Assembly: GCA_022822525.1 (NCBI GenBank) | Contig: JAJEBN010000109.1 | Span: 38,073-102,072 of the forward strand | Length of the DNA: 64,000 bases | Source: Acidimicrobiia bacterium | GTDB taxonomy: Bacteria; Actinomycetota; Acidimicrobiia; Acidimicrobiales; Poriferisodalaceae | Direction: 5' to 3' | Shown here: positions 1 to 7,703 of the stretch, in pieces | Layout of the letters: each line of letters begins with the position of its first letter | Position numbering within the stretch: position 1 is the stretch's first letter | Made by a program: the position numbers and the translations under genes | Notes under the pieces: generated by a model | What the model saw: the letters and a program-made list of their open reading frames with translations, nothing else | What the model was told of the DNA's origin: nothing | Databases searched by the model: none

Positions 1-11
1 AAGAACTGACT

Positions 12-815
12 CTACTCAGTTTTCTGAGGCCGAGGGGCTGCGGGGAGGTTGGCGCCGCCGTCGCTGTGTATGAACCGGCCGGTCATGCCCCGGGATGCCT
101 CCGAAGCCAAGAACACGTAGCACTCGGCGTGATCGGCCGGGCCGAGCGCGACGCCCAGACGGCTGCGCTGCCGGATCGACTCGGCACGGTCGGGCTCGGA
201 TCCCAGGGATCGGTCGTGCAGGCCCAGCGAGCGCAGGCCCCGCAGGTCGGTGCCGTGGGTGCCGCCGGGCGCCACGCCGTTGACCCGGATCTGGGGTGCC
301 AGCTCATGGGCCAGCGACTCCACGCAGCCCCGCACGGCGAACTTGCTGGCCACGTACAGGATGCCGCCGCGGCCCGGCATGAAGCTGCTGGTCGAGCCGG
401 TCAGGATGACCGACCCCCGGCTGTCCCGCAGAGGCTCCATCGCGGCGCGGACGGCCAGCAGCATGGAGCGCACGTTGACGTTCATTGTCTCGGCGAAGGC
501 GTCGTCGAGGGCATCTCGGGAAAGCTCGCCGAGCCCGAGGTAGAAGTCGAACAGCCCGACACAGCTCACCAGCGTGTCGATGCCGCCGAATGCGTCCGCC
601 ATCGCGACGACGGCGGCGTCGTTGTCGTCGGCACTCGTGGCATCGCCGCAGATCACCGGTCCGGCCGATGCCGCGACCAGCGACTCGCACTTGTGCGGGT
701 CGATCTCGAGTGAGCCGACACTGGCACCTTCGGCCAGGAAGGCATCGTGCACGCCCCGGCCGATGCCCGATCCCGCCCCGATGATGAGCGCCCGGTTGCC
801 GGCCAGCCTGCTCAT
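12..815 (-). CDS. SDR family dehydrogenase, probable cis-dihydrodiol dehydrogenase
   Basis: A 267-residue classical short-chain dehydrogenase/reductase. The NAD-binding glycine motif GAGSGIGR lies at residues 13-20. The catalytic set is visible as N114, S143/S144, Y154 and K158 (Y-x3-K), and the length is normal for the family. It sits 34 bases downstream of the beta subunit of a ring-hydroxylating dioxygenase on the same strand. The likely role is therefore NAD-dependent oxidation of the cis-dihydrodiol made by that dioxygenase to a catechol (BphB/HcaB/PhtB type). The fold is certain from the motifs; the substrate is inferred from context only. The cluster may continue beyond the left edge of the window. 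Confidence 0.85.
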   Translation of the reverse strand: MSRLAGNRALIIGAGSGIGRGVHDAFLAEGASVGSLEIDPHKCESLVAASAGPVICGDATSADDNDAAVVAMADAFGGIDTLVSCVGLFDFYLGLGELSRDALDDAFAETMNVNVRSMLLAVRAAMEPLRDSRGSVILTGSTSSFMPGRGGILYVASKFAVRGCVESLAHELAPQIRVNGVAPGGTHGTDLRGLRSLGLHDRSLGSEPDRAESIRQRSRLGVALGPADHAECYVFLASEASRGMTGRFIHSDGGANLPAAPRPQKTE

Positions 816-849
816 CGCGGGTCCTTCTCGGACAGGTCACACGGCTGCT

Positions 850-1380
850 TCACAGGAAGATCGCCAAATTCTGGGTACGCAGGACCGATTCGTCGATCTC
901 GATGTCGCGTTGGCGCAGGCGCAGTCCTTCCGACGTCGGGATGAGCACGTCGGTCCGTCCCGCCGACAGCAGGCTCGGGGCGGTGCGGTCGCCCCGCGAG
1001 CGGTACAGCAGCACCGCCGACTCCACGGTCAGCTCGTCGCCGGAGCCTTCGAACGTCCGCACGTTGGAGACGTGGTGGCGGATGCGGCTCTGAGGGTCCT
1101 CGGTCCATGCGTAGTCGGTCTGGAATCGCTGCACCCGCTTGCGCAGCGAGTACCAGTCTTCGTCGAAGTGGTGCATGGTCTGCACCTCAACCTCGTCGGC
1201 GGCCTTGACGGCGGTGACCCGCACCGGCATGCGGTAGCGGATCCGCGGGTCCATCAGCCCCAGCCATGCCTCGAAGTCGGACGTGTCGAGCAGGTGCGCC
1301 TCTTCGGTCAGGAACTGTGCGGCCATCTGGTGCCGCCCGTCGGTGTAAGGCAGCGGCGCCCCAGAGCGTCCCGAGCTCAT
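850..1380 (-). CDS. Aromatic ring-hydroxylating dioxygenase, beta subunit
   Basis: A 176-residue small subunit of a Rieske non-heme iron oxygenase (SnoaL-like cone fold). The ATG at 1380 overlaps the stop of the alpha gene by 4 bases (ATGA), which fixes the start and shows translational coupling. Typical beta-subunit features are an N-terminal helix with E-x-H-L-L-D and the D-x-R-I-R-Y-x-M-P stretch near residues 43-52. It carries no metal ligands, as expected, and serves as a structural partner in an alpha3beta3 hexamer. It is usually seen in biphenyl/phthalate/benzoate-type systems. Confidence 0.88.
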   Translation of the reverse strand: MSSGRSGAPLPYTDGRHQMAAQFLTEEAHLLDTSDFEAWLGLMDPRIRYRMPVRVTAVKAADEVEVQTMHHFDEDWYSLRKRVQRFQTDYAWTEDPQSRIRHHVSNVRTFEGSGDELTVESAVLLYRSRGDRTAPSLLSAGRTDVLIPTSEGLRLRQRDIEIDESVLRTQNLAIFL

Positions 1381-2765
1381 GCCGGCTGCTCCCCCATGCC
1401 GAACGCCATCGGCTGGCGGGCAGGCGCAGCCTGTGACACCAAGTCGGCCCACATCGAGAACCAGTGGCGCTGGTTGTGCTCGCCGAAGCCCTGGTAGGCC
1501 GTGCCGGGGCCGCCGAAGCCTTCGAACTGGTTGACAATCGGTTCGCCGTCGAGCGTGAGCCCCATGCGGTTGTTGAGCAGCAGGTTCCGCGCCATCGAGC
1601 CGCGTGCCATCGTTGTGATCGACACCCAGTTCTCCACATCGTCCTGCTCGAACATGCCCGACGAGCCGAAGCACATCAGGTACGCCTTGTACGACGCTGC
1701 CTTGTAGTCATCGGGCGCGTCGGCCGCCACGCAGAACCACGAATACACCTCGGTCTCCCCCGGCCCCACGGGCTGCCACAGTCGCACCGAGATGAACGGC
1801 GTGATCCGCCCCTCGGCGTCGGTCTGGGGCCAGTTGTGCACGAAGCTCAGGTTGGGGAACAGCGTCGAGGCCGAAGGCATGAAGCCCGGCTCGTCGACGA
1901 GCGCTCGCTGTGCGGGATTCAGCTTGGCGGCCATGCGGTCGATCATCTCGTCGGGATAGCCGACGTAGGCCAGTCCCGACCGGAAGTCGCTGCCGGGCGG
2001 CAGCTTGTAGGTGGTGCCGCCGCCGGGCCCGGCATGCCACAGCACCCCCTCCTTGCGCTTGTAGGGCTTCGGCTCGCCGAACAGCTCGATGTCGACGACG
2101 CTCGCATGGGTGTGGGGCGTGTGGTAGCTGTCGCCCATGAAGTTCTCAGCGCCGATCTTCCAGTTGGCCTCGACGCGCCAGCGCTGCGGCCCGCGGAACT
2201 CCATTCCGGCCTCGCTCTGGCCGGTGTAGAAGTCGAGATAGAACGCGAAGTCGCCCAGCCAGGTCTCGAAGTCGGGAGCGTCGGGGTCGAGGCTGGCGAA
2301 GATCATCCCGTTGCGCACGGCGACCGAGGGCGCCGCCAGCAACGCCTGCCCTTCCTTCACGAACCCGGTGTCGCCGCCGTAGGCATCTGCATGGAAGGGC
2401 AGCCCGGCGAGCTGGCCGTCGTTCTTGTACGTCCAAGCGTGATATGGGCAGCGGAACGTGCGGGCGCTGCCGCGTTCGGCCCGGCACACCTGCATGCCTC
2501 GGTGCACGCACATGTTGAACATCACATGGATCACGCCGTCGCTGTCGCGGGTCACCAGGAATGAGTCGTCGCCGATGTTGCGCACGACGTAGTCGTCGGG
2601 CCGTGCGATCTCGGACTCGTGGGCCAGGAAGTTCCACGACCTGCCGAACAGCCGGTCGCGCTCGAGCTCGTGCACCTCGGCGTCGTTGTACAGGTACGCA
2701 GGAATGAGGCCCTGACGCACGGCGCCGGTGATCTCGGTGATGCCGTCTGGCTCGGCAAGTGCCAT
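1377..2765 (-). CDS. Aromatic ring-hydroxylating dioxygenase, alpha subunit (Rieske)
   Basis: A 462-residue catalytic large subunit. The Rieske [2Fe-2S] ligands are C86, H88, C106 and H109 (C-x-H-x17-C-x2-H). The mononuclear iron site is D212-x2-H215-x4-H220 within the sequence GDSYHTPHTH. Length and domain order (Rieske, then catalytic START-like domain) are standard. The enzyme inserts both atoms of O2 into an aromatic ring to give a cis-dihydrodiol, taking electrons from a ferredoxin and reductase that are not encoded in this window. An aldolase-family decarboxylase lies upstream and a dihydrodiol dehydrogenase downstream. The set resembles 3,4-type phthalate or p-cumate dioxygenase clusters, but the true substrate cannot be read from the sequence. 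Confidence 0.92.
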   Translation of the reverse strand: MALAEPDGITEITGAVRQGLIPAYLYNDAEVHELERDRLFGRSWNFLAHESEIARPDDYVVRNIGDDSFLVTRDSDGVIHVMFNMCVHRGMQVCRAERGSARTFRCPYHAWTYKNDGQLAGLPFHADAYGGDTGFVKEGQALLAAPSVAVRNGMIFASLDPDAPDFETWLGDFAFYLDFYTGQSEAGMEFRGPQRWRVEANWKIGAENFMGDSYHTPHTHASVVDIELFGEPKPYKRKEGVLWHAGPGGGTTYKLPPGSDFRSGLAYVGYPDEMIDRMAAKLNPAQRALVDEPGFMPSASTLFPNLSFVHNWPQTDAEGRITPFISVRLWQPVGPGETEVYSWFCVAADAPDDYKAASYKAYLMCFGSSGMFEQDDVENWVSITTMARGSMARNLLLNNRMGLTLDGEPIVNQFEGFGGPGTAYQGFGEHNQRHWFSMWADLVSQAAPARQPMAFGMGEQPA

Positions 2766-2789
2766 GGCGTCTCCTCCCCTTCCGCTGCT

Positions 2790-3530
2790 CTAGCTCAGTC
2801 CATGCCCGTCGTGTTCGAGGGCAGTCACATGGTGCCGCCACAGGGTCTCACGGTTGAAGGCGCTGCCGAGGTCCGGCAATTCGGCCAGGTCGATCTCGGG
2901 AATCGCCTCGGGGGTCGCTCCCGCGGCGCGCACCCGCAGGTGGGTGCGTGCCAGCGTGTCGAGCTGCAGCGACCGCAGCACGGCATCGGCCACGTCCTCG
3001 CCAGTGGTCACGACGCCGTGGCCCCGCAGCACGAGCGCCGGGGCGTCGCCGAGCGACGCCGCCATCTCGGCGGCAAGCACGTCATTGCGGATGAGAACCG
3101 AGCGGGGGTGGACGGGTATGCCTGCCGCGGCAAGGCGGGCGGCGGGGATGTCGTAGGCACCGAAGATGGGCTCGAGCTCGATGCCGGCGAGGCTGGCCAC
3201 CACGACGTCGGGCGGATGGGCGTGGACCACGCAGGTCACCTCCGGCCGGGCTGCGAGCACCGAGGTGTGGATCGGCAATTCGCCCGGCACGGCGTAGTCC
3301 TCCGCGGGATCGTCGGTGATCTCGCCGGAGTCGAGATCCACCGCGCGCACGTCGTCAGGCGTCGTGAACCGCAGCCCAGCCTCATGCGGCCCACGGCACC
3401 GCACCAGCGCCCGACCGCCGTCGATCCGCAAGCTGATGTGACCCAGGATGTTCTCGACAAGGCCGCAGTGCGCCATCACCCGGCACCCGACGGCAACCTC
3501 TCGCCGCAGCCCGTCCAGGCCATCGCTCAT
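2790..3530 (-). CDS. Class II aldolase/adducin family protein, possible aromatic-acid decarboxylase
   Basis: A 246-residue class II aldolase/adducin fold protein. The expected Zn ligands are visible as H103 and H105 (V-V-H-A-H-P) and H171 (R-G-H-G-V-V), with E84 as a candidate catalytic acid. It lies 24 bases upstream of the dioxygenase alpha gene, first in the four-gene run. Family members include fuculose-phosphate aldolase. Members found inside aromatic dioxygenase clusters can act as decarboxylases of dihydroxylated aromatic acids (PhtC-like, or HCOMODA-type). I infer a decarboxylase role here; a sugar-phosphate aldolase is the alternative. Confidence 0.8.
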   Translation of the reverse strand: MSDGLDGLRREVAVGCRVMAHCGLVENILGHISLRIDGGRALVRCRGPHEAGLRFTTPDDVRAVDLDSGEITDDPAEDYAVPGELPIHTSVLAARPEVTCVVHAHPPDVVVASLAGIELEPIFGAYDIPAARLAAAGIPVHPRSVLIRNDVLAAEMAASLGDAPALVLRGHGVVTTGEDVADAVLRSLQLDTLARTHLRVRAAGATPEAIPEIDLAELPDLGSAFNRETLWRHHVTALEHDGHGLS

Positions 3531-3631
3531 GCGTCGAAGCTATTGCCTGCCCGCCTCCCAACGGGCCGACCGGTGGGTCTCGGCGGGCGAGCGCGGCGGC
3601 CGCACGTCGGCCACGGGGCTGCGCCGTGATG

Positions 3632-4135
3632 TCACTCCTGTCTGGTGAGTTCGCCTCGCAGGTGGTGCAGCAGCTCGGGCTGGCCGACGGCGGCCATCCA
3701 CAGCTCGGAGATCAGCGTCGGGCCGTCGGCCGTGCCGGTCCCGACGATGCTCAGCTCGCGCCGCACCAGGGTGACTTCCTTGGCAGTCGGGGTCAGGCCC
3801 ACGTACTTGCTCGCCAGCTCGACCGCCAGGCCGTCGGAGGTGGAGCGCACCATCCCGAGACAGATCTCGGTGACTCCTGAGGGCTGTGCGAGGGTCAGCT
3901 CGATCTGGCCGTCGCCCACAGCGCGCAGGTAGCCCGCCTCGGAGTGCAGCGGCTCGCCGGTGACCCCGTGGCGAGTGCGCTGGATCATCGACACGAAGGG
4001 CTTGCCCACGTGGCCGAAGGTCAGCTCCTCGGTGTAGGAGAAGTCGTCGATGGTCGGGTACTGGCCCGTGCCCCCGCCCCGCCAGGTTCCCAGCAGCGGC
4101 GCAAGGGGCACGCAGTTCGGGTGCAGCTCTGTCAT
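3632..4135 (-). CDS. Nitrobindin-like heme-binding beta-barrel protein
   Basis: A 167-residue protein with the nitrobindin/FABP-like signature near the N terminus (LGTWRGGGTGQYPTI, residues 15-29). A C-terminal histidine pair in the stretch LLHHLRGEL fits the proximal heme ligand region. Nitrobindins bind ferric heme, react with NO and isomerise peroxynitrite to nitrate; Rv2717c of Mycobacterium tuberculosis is the known actinobacterial example. The length is typical. It stands about 100 bases from the aromatic cluster and diverges from the thioesterase gene at 4199. Family assignment rests on the motif and length; heme binding is not proven. Confidence 0.82.
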   Translation of the reverse strand: MTELHPNCVPLAPLLGTWRGGGTGQYPTIDDFSYTEELTFGHVGKPFVSMIQRTRHGVTGEPLHSEAGYLRAVGDGQIELTLAQPSGVTEICLGMVRSTSDGLAVELASKYVGLTPTAKEVTLVRRELSIVGTGTADGPTLISELWMAAVGQPELLHHLRGELTRQE

Positions 4136-4198
4136 TGCCGCAACCTAGTGGGAGCGCTCCAGGGTCGAGCCCCAACGAAGGCTCTAGGGTCTGCCGCC

Positions 4199-4549
4199 AT
4201 GAGCGCAGCCTTAGAGGTCGGGTTCGGTGTCAATGAGACGCACCGGGTCACCGACGAGATGTCCCCACCGCACCTGCCCAACAAGGTGCTGTCCACCCCG
4301 GACATGGTCCGTCTCATCGAGGGCACATGCCTGTTCGGCGTGCAGCCGCACCTCGAGGAGAACCAGACCACCGTGGGCATTCACATCTGCGTCAGCCACG
4401 AGGCCGCGGTCGCCGCTGGCGAGGACGTGGTGGTGGCGGGCGAGATCAGCGAGATCGACCGCCGTCGCCTGGTGTTCGAGGTCCAGGTCACCCACGGCGA
4501 CACGCTGATCTCCCAAGGCACCCACCAACGGTTCATCGTCGGCGCGTAA
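4199..4549 (+). CDS. Thioesterase family protein (FlK-like hot-dog fold)
   Basis: A 116-residue single hot-dog domain protein resembling fluoroacetyl-CoA thioesterase FlK and its many actinobacterial relatives. Visible family features are the N-terminal S-T-P-D-M-V-R-L-I-E-G-T-C helix with its conserved acid, the T-V-G-I-H-I-C-V-S-H-E strand carrying the candidate catalytic histidine, and a C-terminal G-T-H-Q-R-F-I-V strand. The ATG at 4199 opens directly into the conserved N terminus. It is divergent from the nitrobindin gene across about 60 bases. The acyl-CoA substrate is unknown, and a housekeeping acyl-CoA hydrolase role is more likely than fluoroacetate resistance. Confidence 0.8.
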   Translation: MSAALEVGFGVNETHRVTDEMSPPHLPNKVLSTPDMVRLIEGTCLFGVQPHLEENQTTVGIHICVSHEAAVAAGEDVVVAGEISEIDRRRLVFEVQVTHGDTLISQGTHQRFIVGA

Positions 4550-4614
4550 GCGCCGAGCAATCAACACATGGCGCGTCAGCGCCGAGCAGTCAGCACGCGG
4601 GGGCTGGGCGGGGG

Positions 4615-5103
4615 TCAGCCCTGGCGTTGCCTCATCTGCTGCACGAAACGGATGATGCGCATGGTGTCGAGTGCGGTGAACCGTCCGATCGGCCCCGTCG
4701 AATAGCACGCTTGAGCCACCTTGCCGCCCGGGGACAGGATGAAGCCGGTGGCATGCAGGATGCCCCGCCCCTCCTCGGTGTAGGCCCCGGTCAGCGACGA
4801 CACCTCGGCCATGTCGGCGCTGTGCAGCATCTTCACCGAGCGCAGCTGCAGGCCATCGGAGAGGCGCTGGGTGGTGTCCTTGTCGTCCACCGAGAGCGCC
4901 ACGACGCCGGCGTCGAGCGTCTTGAGCAGCGAGCCGGCACCGTCGAAGTCAACCAACTGTTGACGGCAGTACGGTCACCAGTGGCCCCGGTACACCAGCA
5001 CCACTCCCCAGCCGTCGCCGAAGACTTCGGGGATCGTGACCTGCCCATCGTCGAGGTCGCTCAGCGTGAGCTCGGGGAACGCGTCTCCGCTGTCGAGTTT
5101 CAT
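4615..5103 (-). CDS. Redoxin-domain selenoprotein, read through in-frame TGA as selenocysteine
   Basis: A 162-residue AhpC/TSA-like redoxin if the TGA at 4977-4975 is read as selenocysteine. The reading frame stays in phase on both sides: it runs from ATG 5103 through V-Y-R-G-H-W, then TGA (residue 43), then P-Y-C-R-Q-Q-L and on to the stop at 4615. In cysteine homologues this position is the peroxidatic Cys of a C-P-Y-C motif, so the result is U43-P-Y-C46 (U-x-x-C). The start is supported by an AGAAGG sequence about 9-10 bases upstream. A 6-bp stem-loop follows the TGA at SECIS-like spacing. The probable role is thiol-dependent peroxide reduction. A conventional caller would split the gene into two fragments. 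The Sec machinery genes are not in this window. Confidence 0.85.
4948..4977 (-). promoter_or_regulatory. Candidate bacterial SECIS element (UGA plus stem-loop)
   Basis: On the minus strand the TGA occupies 4977-4975. Sixteen bases follow, and then a 5-base loop AGTTG (4958-4954) closed by a perfect 6-bp stem GTCAAC (4964-4959) / GTTGAC (4953-4948). Bacterial SECIS rules call for a hairpin whose loop starts about 16-37 bases after UGA with a G in the first two loop positions. Both conditions are met. The element lies inside the coding region, as is normal in bacteria, where SelB binds it. Confidence 0.7.
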
Positions 5104-5269
5104 CTCGGGTGCCCTTCTGTCGGCCGCGGTCATGAACGGTACTGCAACGCTCCAGGCCCGATCCGCCGATGGCCGCGGTCGGCCGCCAGGGCGATCGGTC
5201 CATTCGGAGGCCGCGCAGTGCGGCAATACTGACGGTCAGCGCATGCATGTGTGAGAAGGGGCGCAGTAC

Positions 5270-6403
5270 ATGATCGACTGGCTCGGCATCGGCCATCTGT
5301 TCGAACTGACTGCCGGCGAGGCGGTGCTGGGGTTCCTCACGCCGCTGATCGTCTGCGCCGTCGTGTTCGTGGCACACATGATCCTGCCCGCGCGGCGCGT
5401 CACCGGCTACGCCGCCAACCGCGAGACCGGCGAGCCCCGCAGCTACCGCCTCAACGGCGTCGTGGTGTTTGCGCTCGCGCACCTCGTGTGGGCGTTCGAG
5501 CTCTTCGGGCTGCCGCGGGACTGGTTCTACCGATCAACCATGTACGCGATAGCGGGCGGGTTCATCACCGCGGTCATCGCGAACACGATCGTGGTGTTCT
5601 CCCAGCCGGAGGGCGAGCAGAAGAACCCGTTCCTGGCCTGGTGGTTCGGCCGGGCGCAAGAGCTGCAGTTCTTCAACAACCGCTTCGACCTCAAGATGTA
5701 CTTCTACATCGTCGGCGGCACGATGCTGTCGCTCAACGCCTGGTCCGCGCTGGCGTGGCACGTCGACTTCGTCGACGACGTCAACCCCGGCCTGGTCCTC
5801 TACGTCATCATCAACTCCTTCTACGTGTTCGACTACTTCGTGTGGGAGCGAGTGCAGCTCTACACCTACGACCTCATCCACGAGAACGTCGGGTTCAAGC
5901 TCGTCTGGGGCGGGCCGTTCGTGTGGGGCTGGATGTTCGTGCTGCCGCTGTGGGGCTTGGCGAAGCACCCCGATCCAGGCTTCTCGGGCGGACCGATGTA
6001 CTTCTGGCTGATCGGCAGCGCTGTGCTGTTCGTGGCCGGCTGGGTGATCTCCCGCGGCTCCAACCTGCAGAAGTACACGTTCAAGCGCTGGCCCGACCGT
6101 TCCTTTCTCGGCATCAAGCCGGAGGTCATCGTGGCCGGCGACCGCAAGATCCTCTGCAGCGGGTTCTGGGGGAAGGCCAGGCACTTCGGTTACTTCGGCG
6201 AGGCCCTGTACGGGCTGTCCAACGCCTTGGCGTTCGGCTACTTCACCAACCTGTGGGCCTGGAGCTACGTGATCATGATCGTGATCTTCTTCGTGCCCCG
6301 CCAGTTCGAAGACGACAAGGTCTGCGCCGAGAAATACGGCGCGGAGAAGTGGGCCGAGTACCAGGCGCGGGTTCCGTACCGGATCCTTCCCGGCGTCTTC
6401 TAG
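5270..6403 (+). CDS. ERG4/ERG24-type sterol reductase homologue, copy 1
   Basis: A 377-residue polytopic membrane protein with about 8-10 hydrophobic segments. Its C terminus matches the C14/C24/7-dehydrocholesterol reductase family: a G-F-W-G-x-x-R-H block near 298-305, then acidic D-D-K-V-C-A-x-K-Y-G and a final V-P-Y-R-I-L-P. Family enzymes reduce sterol double bonds with NADPH. The ATG at 5270 follows a GAGAAGGGG ribosome site. It is followed 39 bases later by a paralogue of identical length (6443). This copy reads R-H-F-G-Y-F-G-E where the family and copy 2 have R-H-x-N-Y-x-G-E, so residue 307 is Gly rather than Asn. That suggests altered or lost catalysis. The actual substrate is unknown. 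Confidence 0.85.
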   Translation: MIDWLGIGHLFELTAGEAVLGFLTPLIVCAVVFVAHMILPARRVTGYAANRETGEPRSYRLNGVVVFALAHLVWAFELFGLPRDWFYRSTMYAIAGGFITAVIANTIVVFSQPEGEQKNPFLAWWFGRAQELQFFNNRFDLKMYFYIVGGTMLSLNAWSALAWHVDFVDDVNPGLVLYVIINSFYVFDYFVWERVQLYTYDLIHENVGFKLVWGGPFVWGWMFVLPLWGLAKHPDPGFSGGPMYFWLIGSAVLFVAGWVISRGSNLQKYTFKRWPDRSFLGIKPEVIVAGDRKILCSGFWGKARHFGYFGEALYGLSNALAFGYFTNLWAWSYVIMIVIFFVPRQFEDDKVCAEKYGAEKWAEYQARVPYRILPGVF

Positions 6404-6442
6404 CGCCGGCTGGCAGCGGCAGCACCGGAGAGGAGGCGACCC

Positions 6443-7576
6443 ATGTTCGAATGGCTCGGCATCGGGCACCTGACCGAACTCACTGCGGGCGAGGCGGTGC
6501 TGGGCTTTCTCACGCCGCTGCTGGTGATGGCCGCCTTCTTCGTGCTGCACATGGTGCTGCCCGGCCGTCACGTCCCCGGCTACGTGATCGACGCCGAGAC
6601 AGGCCAGCCCCGCAGCTACCGCCTCAACGGGCTGCTGGTGTTTGTGGTGGCTCAGGCGATCTGGTGGTTCGAGCTCACCGGCATGCCACGCGACTGGTTC
6701 TACCGCTCATCGCTGTACGCCGTGGCGGGCGGCACGGTGCTGGCCGTCATCATGACGTTGATCGCCGTGTTCAGCCAGCCCGAGGGCGAGGTCAAGAACA
6801 AGTTCCTGGCGTGCTGGTTCGGGCGCGCCCAGGAGATGCAGTGGTTCAACAACCGCTTCGACCTCAAGATGTACTTCTACATCGTCGGCGGCACGATGCT
6901 GTCGCTCAACGCCTTCTCCGGCGCGGCCTGGCACTACGACAACTTCGACGACCCGAATCCGGGGGCGTACCTCTTCGCAGCGTTCTTCACCTTCTACGTG
7001 TTCGACTACTTCGTGTTCGAGCGGGTGCAGCTCTACACATTCGACATCATCTACGAGCGCCTCGGGTTCAAGATGTTCTGGGGCGGCTTGTTCGTCTACG
7101 GCTGGATGTTCATCATCCCGATGTGGGGCATGGCAGTGCATCCCGATCCGGGCCACTCAGGGGGCTGGCGGGTGCTGTGGCTGATCGGCGCACCGGCGAT
7201 GTACGTGCTGGGCTGGTGCATCGCCCGGGGCGCCAACATGCAGAAGTACACGTTCAAGCGGTGGCCCGAGCGCAGCTTCCTGGGCATCAAGCCCGAGATC
7301 ATCGAAGCCGGCGAGCGCAAGATTCTCTGCAACGGCTTCTGGGGCGCATCCCGCCATCCCAACTACATGGGCGAAGTGTTCTACGGGCTGGGCCTCGCCC
7401 TGGCGTGGGGCCACTTCGGCAATCTGTGGGCGTGGCTCTACCTGATCTATGTCTTCGCGCTGTTCAGTTACCGGCAGATGGACGACGACCGGCGCTGTGC
7501 GCAGAAGTACGGCCCCGCCAAATGGGCCGAGTACCGCGAGCGGGTGCCCTACCGGATCATCCCCCGCATCTACTGA
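6443..7576 (+). CDS. ERG4/ERG24-type sterol reductase homologue, copy 2
   Basis: A 377-residue membrane protein, clearly paralogous to the gene just upstream over its full length. The ERG4/ERG24 C-terminal signature is intact: R304-H305-P306-N307-Y308-M-G-E, then D-D-D-R-R-C-A-Q-K-Y-G and V-P-Y-R-I-I-P. The ATG follows a GAGAGGAGG ribosome site in a short 39-base gap, so the pair is probably cotranscribed. It is a likely NADPH-dependent sterol or steroid double-bond reductase at the membrane. No other sterol biosynthesis gene (squalene epoxidase, oxidosqualene cyclase) is in the window, so an external sterol or other polycyclic isoprenoid may be the substrate. Confidence 0.88.
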   Translation: MFEWLGIGHLTELTAGEAVLGFLTPLLVMAAFFVLHMVLPGRHVPGYVIDAETGQPRSYRLNGLLVFVVAQAIWWFELTGMPRDWFYRSSLYAVAGGTVLAVIMTLIAVFSQPEGEVKNKFLACWFGRAQEMQWFNNRFDLKMYFYIVGGTMLSLNAFSGAAWHYDNFDDPNPGAYLFAAFFTFYVFDYFVFERVQLYTFDIIYERLGFKMFWGGLFVYGWMFIIPMWGMAVHPDPGHSGGWRVLWLIGAPAMYVLGWCIARGANMQKYTFKRWPERSFLGIKPEIIEAGERKILCNGFWGASRHPNYMGEVFYGLGLALAWGHFGNLWAWLYLIYVFALFSYRQMDDDRRCAQKYGPAKWAEYRERVPYRIIPRIY

Positions 7577-7609
7577 CCCGATCTGCGAGCCGGCCGATGT
7601 TGACCTCGG

Positions 7610-7683
7610 TGGGCGCTGCAGGACTCGAACCTGCGACCCCCTCCTTGTAAGGGAGGTGCTCTCGCCAGCTGAGCTAAGCGCCC
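7610..7683 (-). tRNA. tRNA-Val (anticodon TAC)
   Basis: On the minus strand a full cloverleaf folds. The 7-bp acceptor is GGGCGCT/AGCGCCC, the D-arm is GCTC/GAGC, and the anticodon stem CCTCC/GGAGG has loop CTTACAA, giving anticodon TAC. The T-arm is GCAGG/CCTGC with loop TTCGAGT, and the discriminator is A. CCA is not fully encoded. Confidence 0.95.
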
Positions 7684-7703
7684 CCGCAGCCGGGCTTGGG
7701 AGG

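Noticed and set aside
4615..5103. Treating the redoxin as a pseudogene with a nonsense mutation
   Set aside because: The only stop is TGA, exactly at the catalytic Cys position. The remainder is intact, and a SECIS-like hairpin follows at correct spacing.
5251..7650. A 799-codon open frame on the plus strand spanning both sterol reductase genes
   Set aside because: It is out of frame with the two well-conserved membrane proteins. Its composition is arginine-rich and low complexity, as expected for a GC-rich shadow frame.
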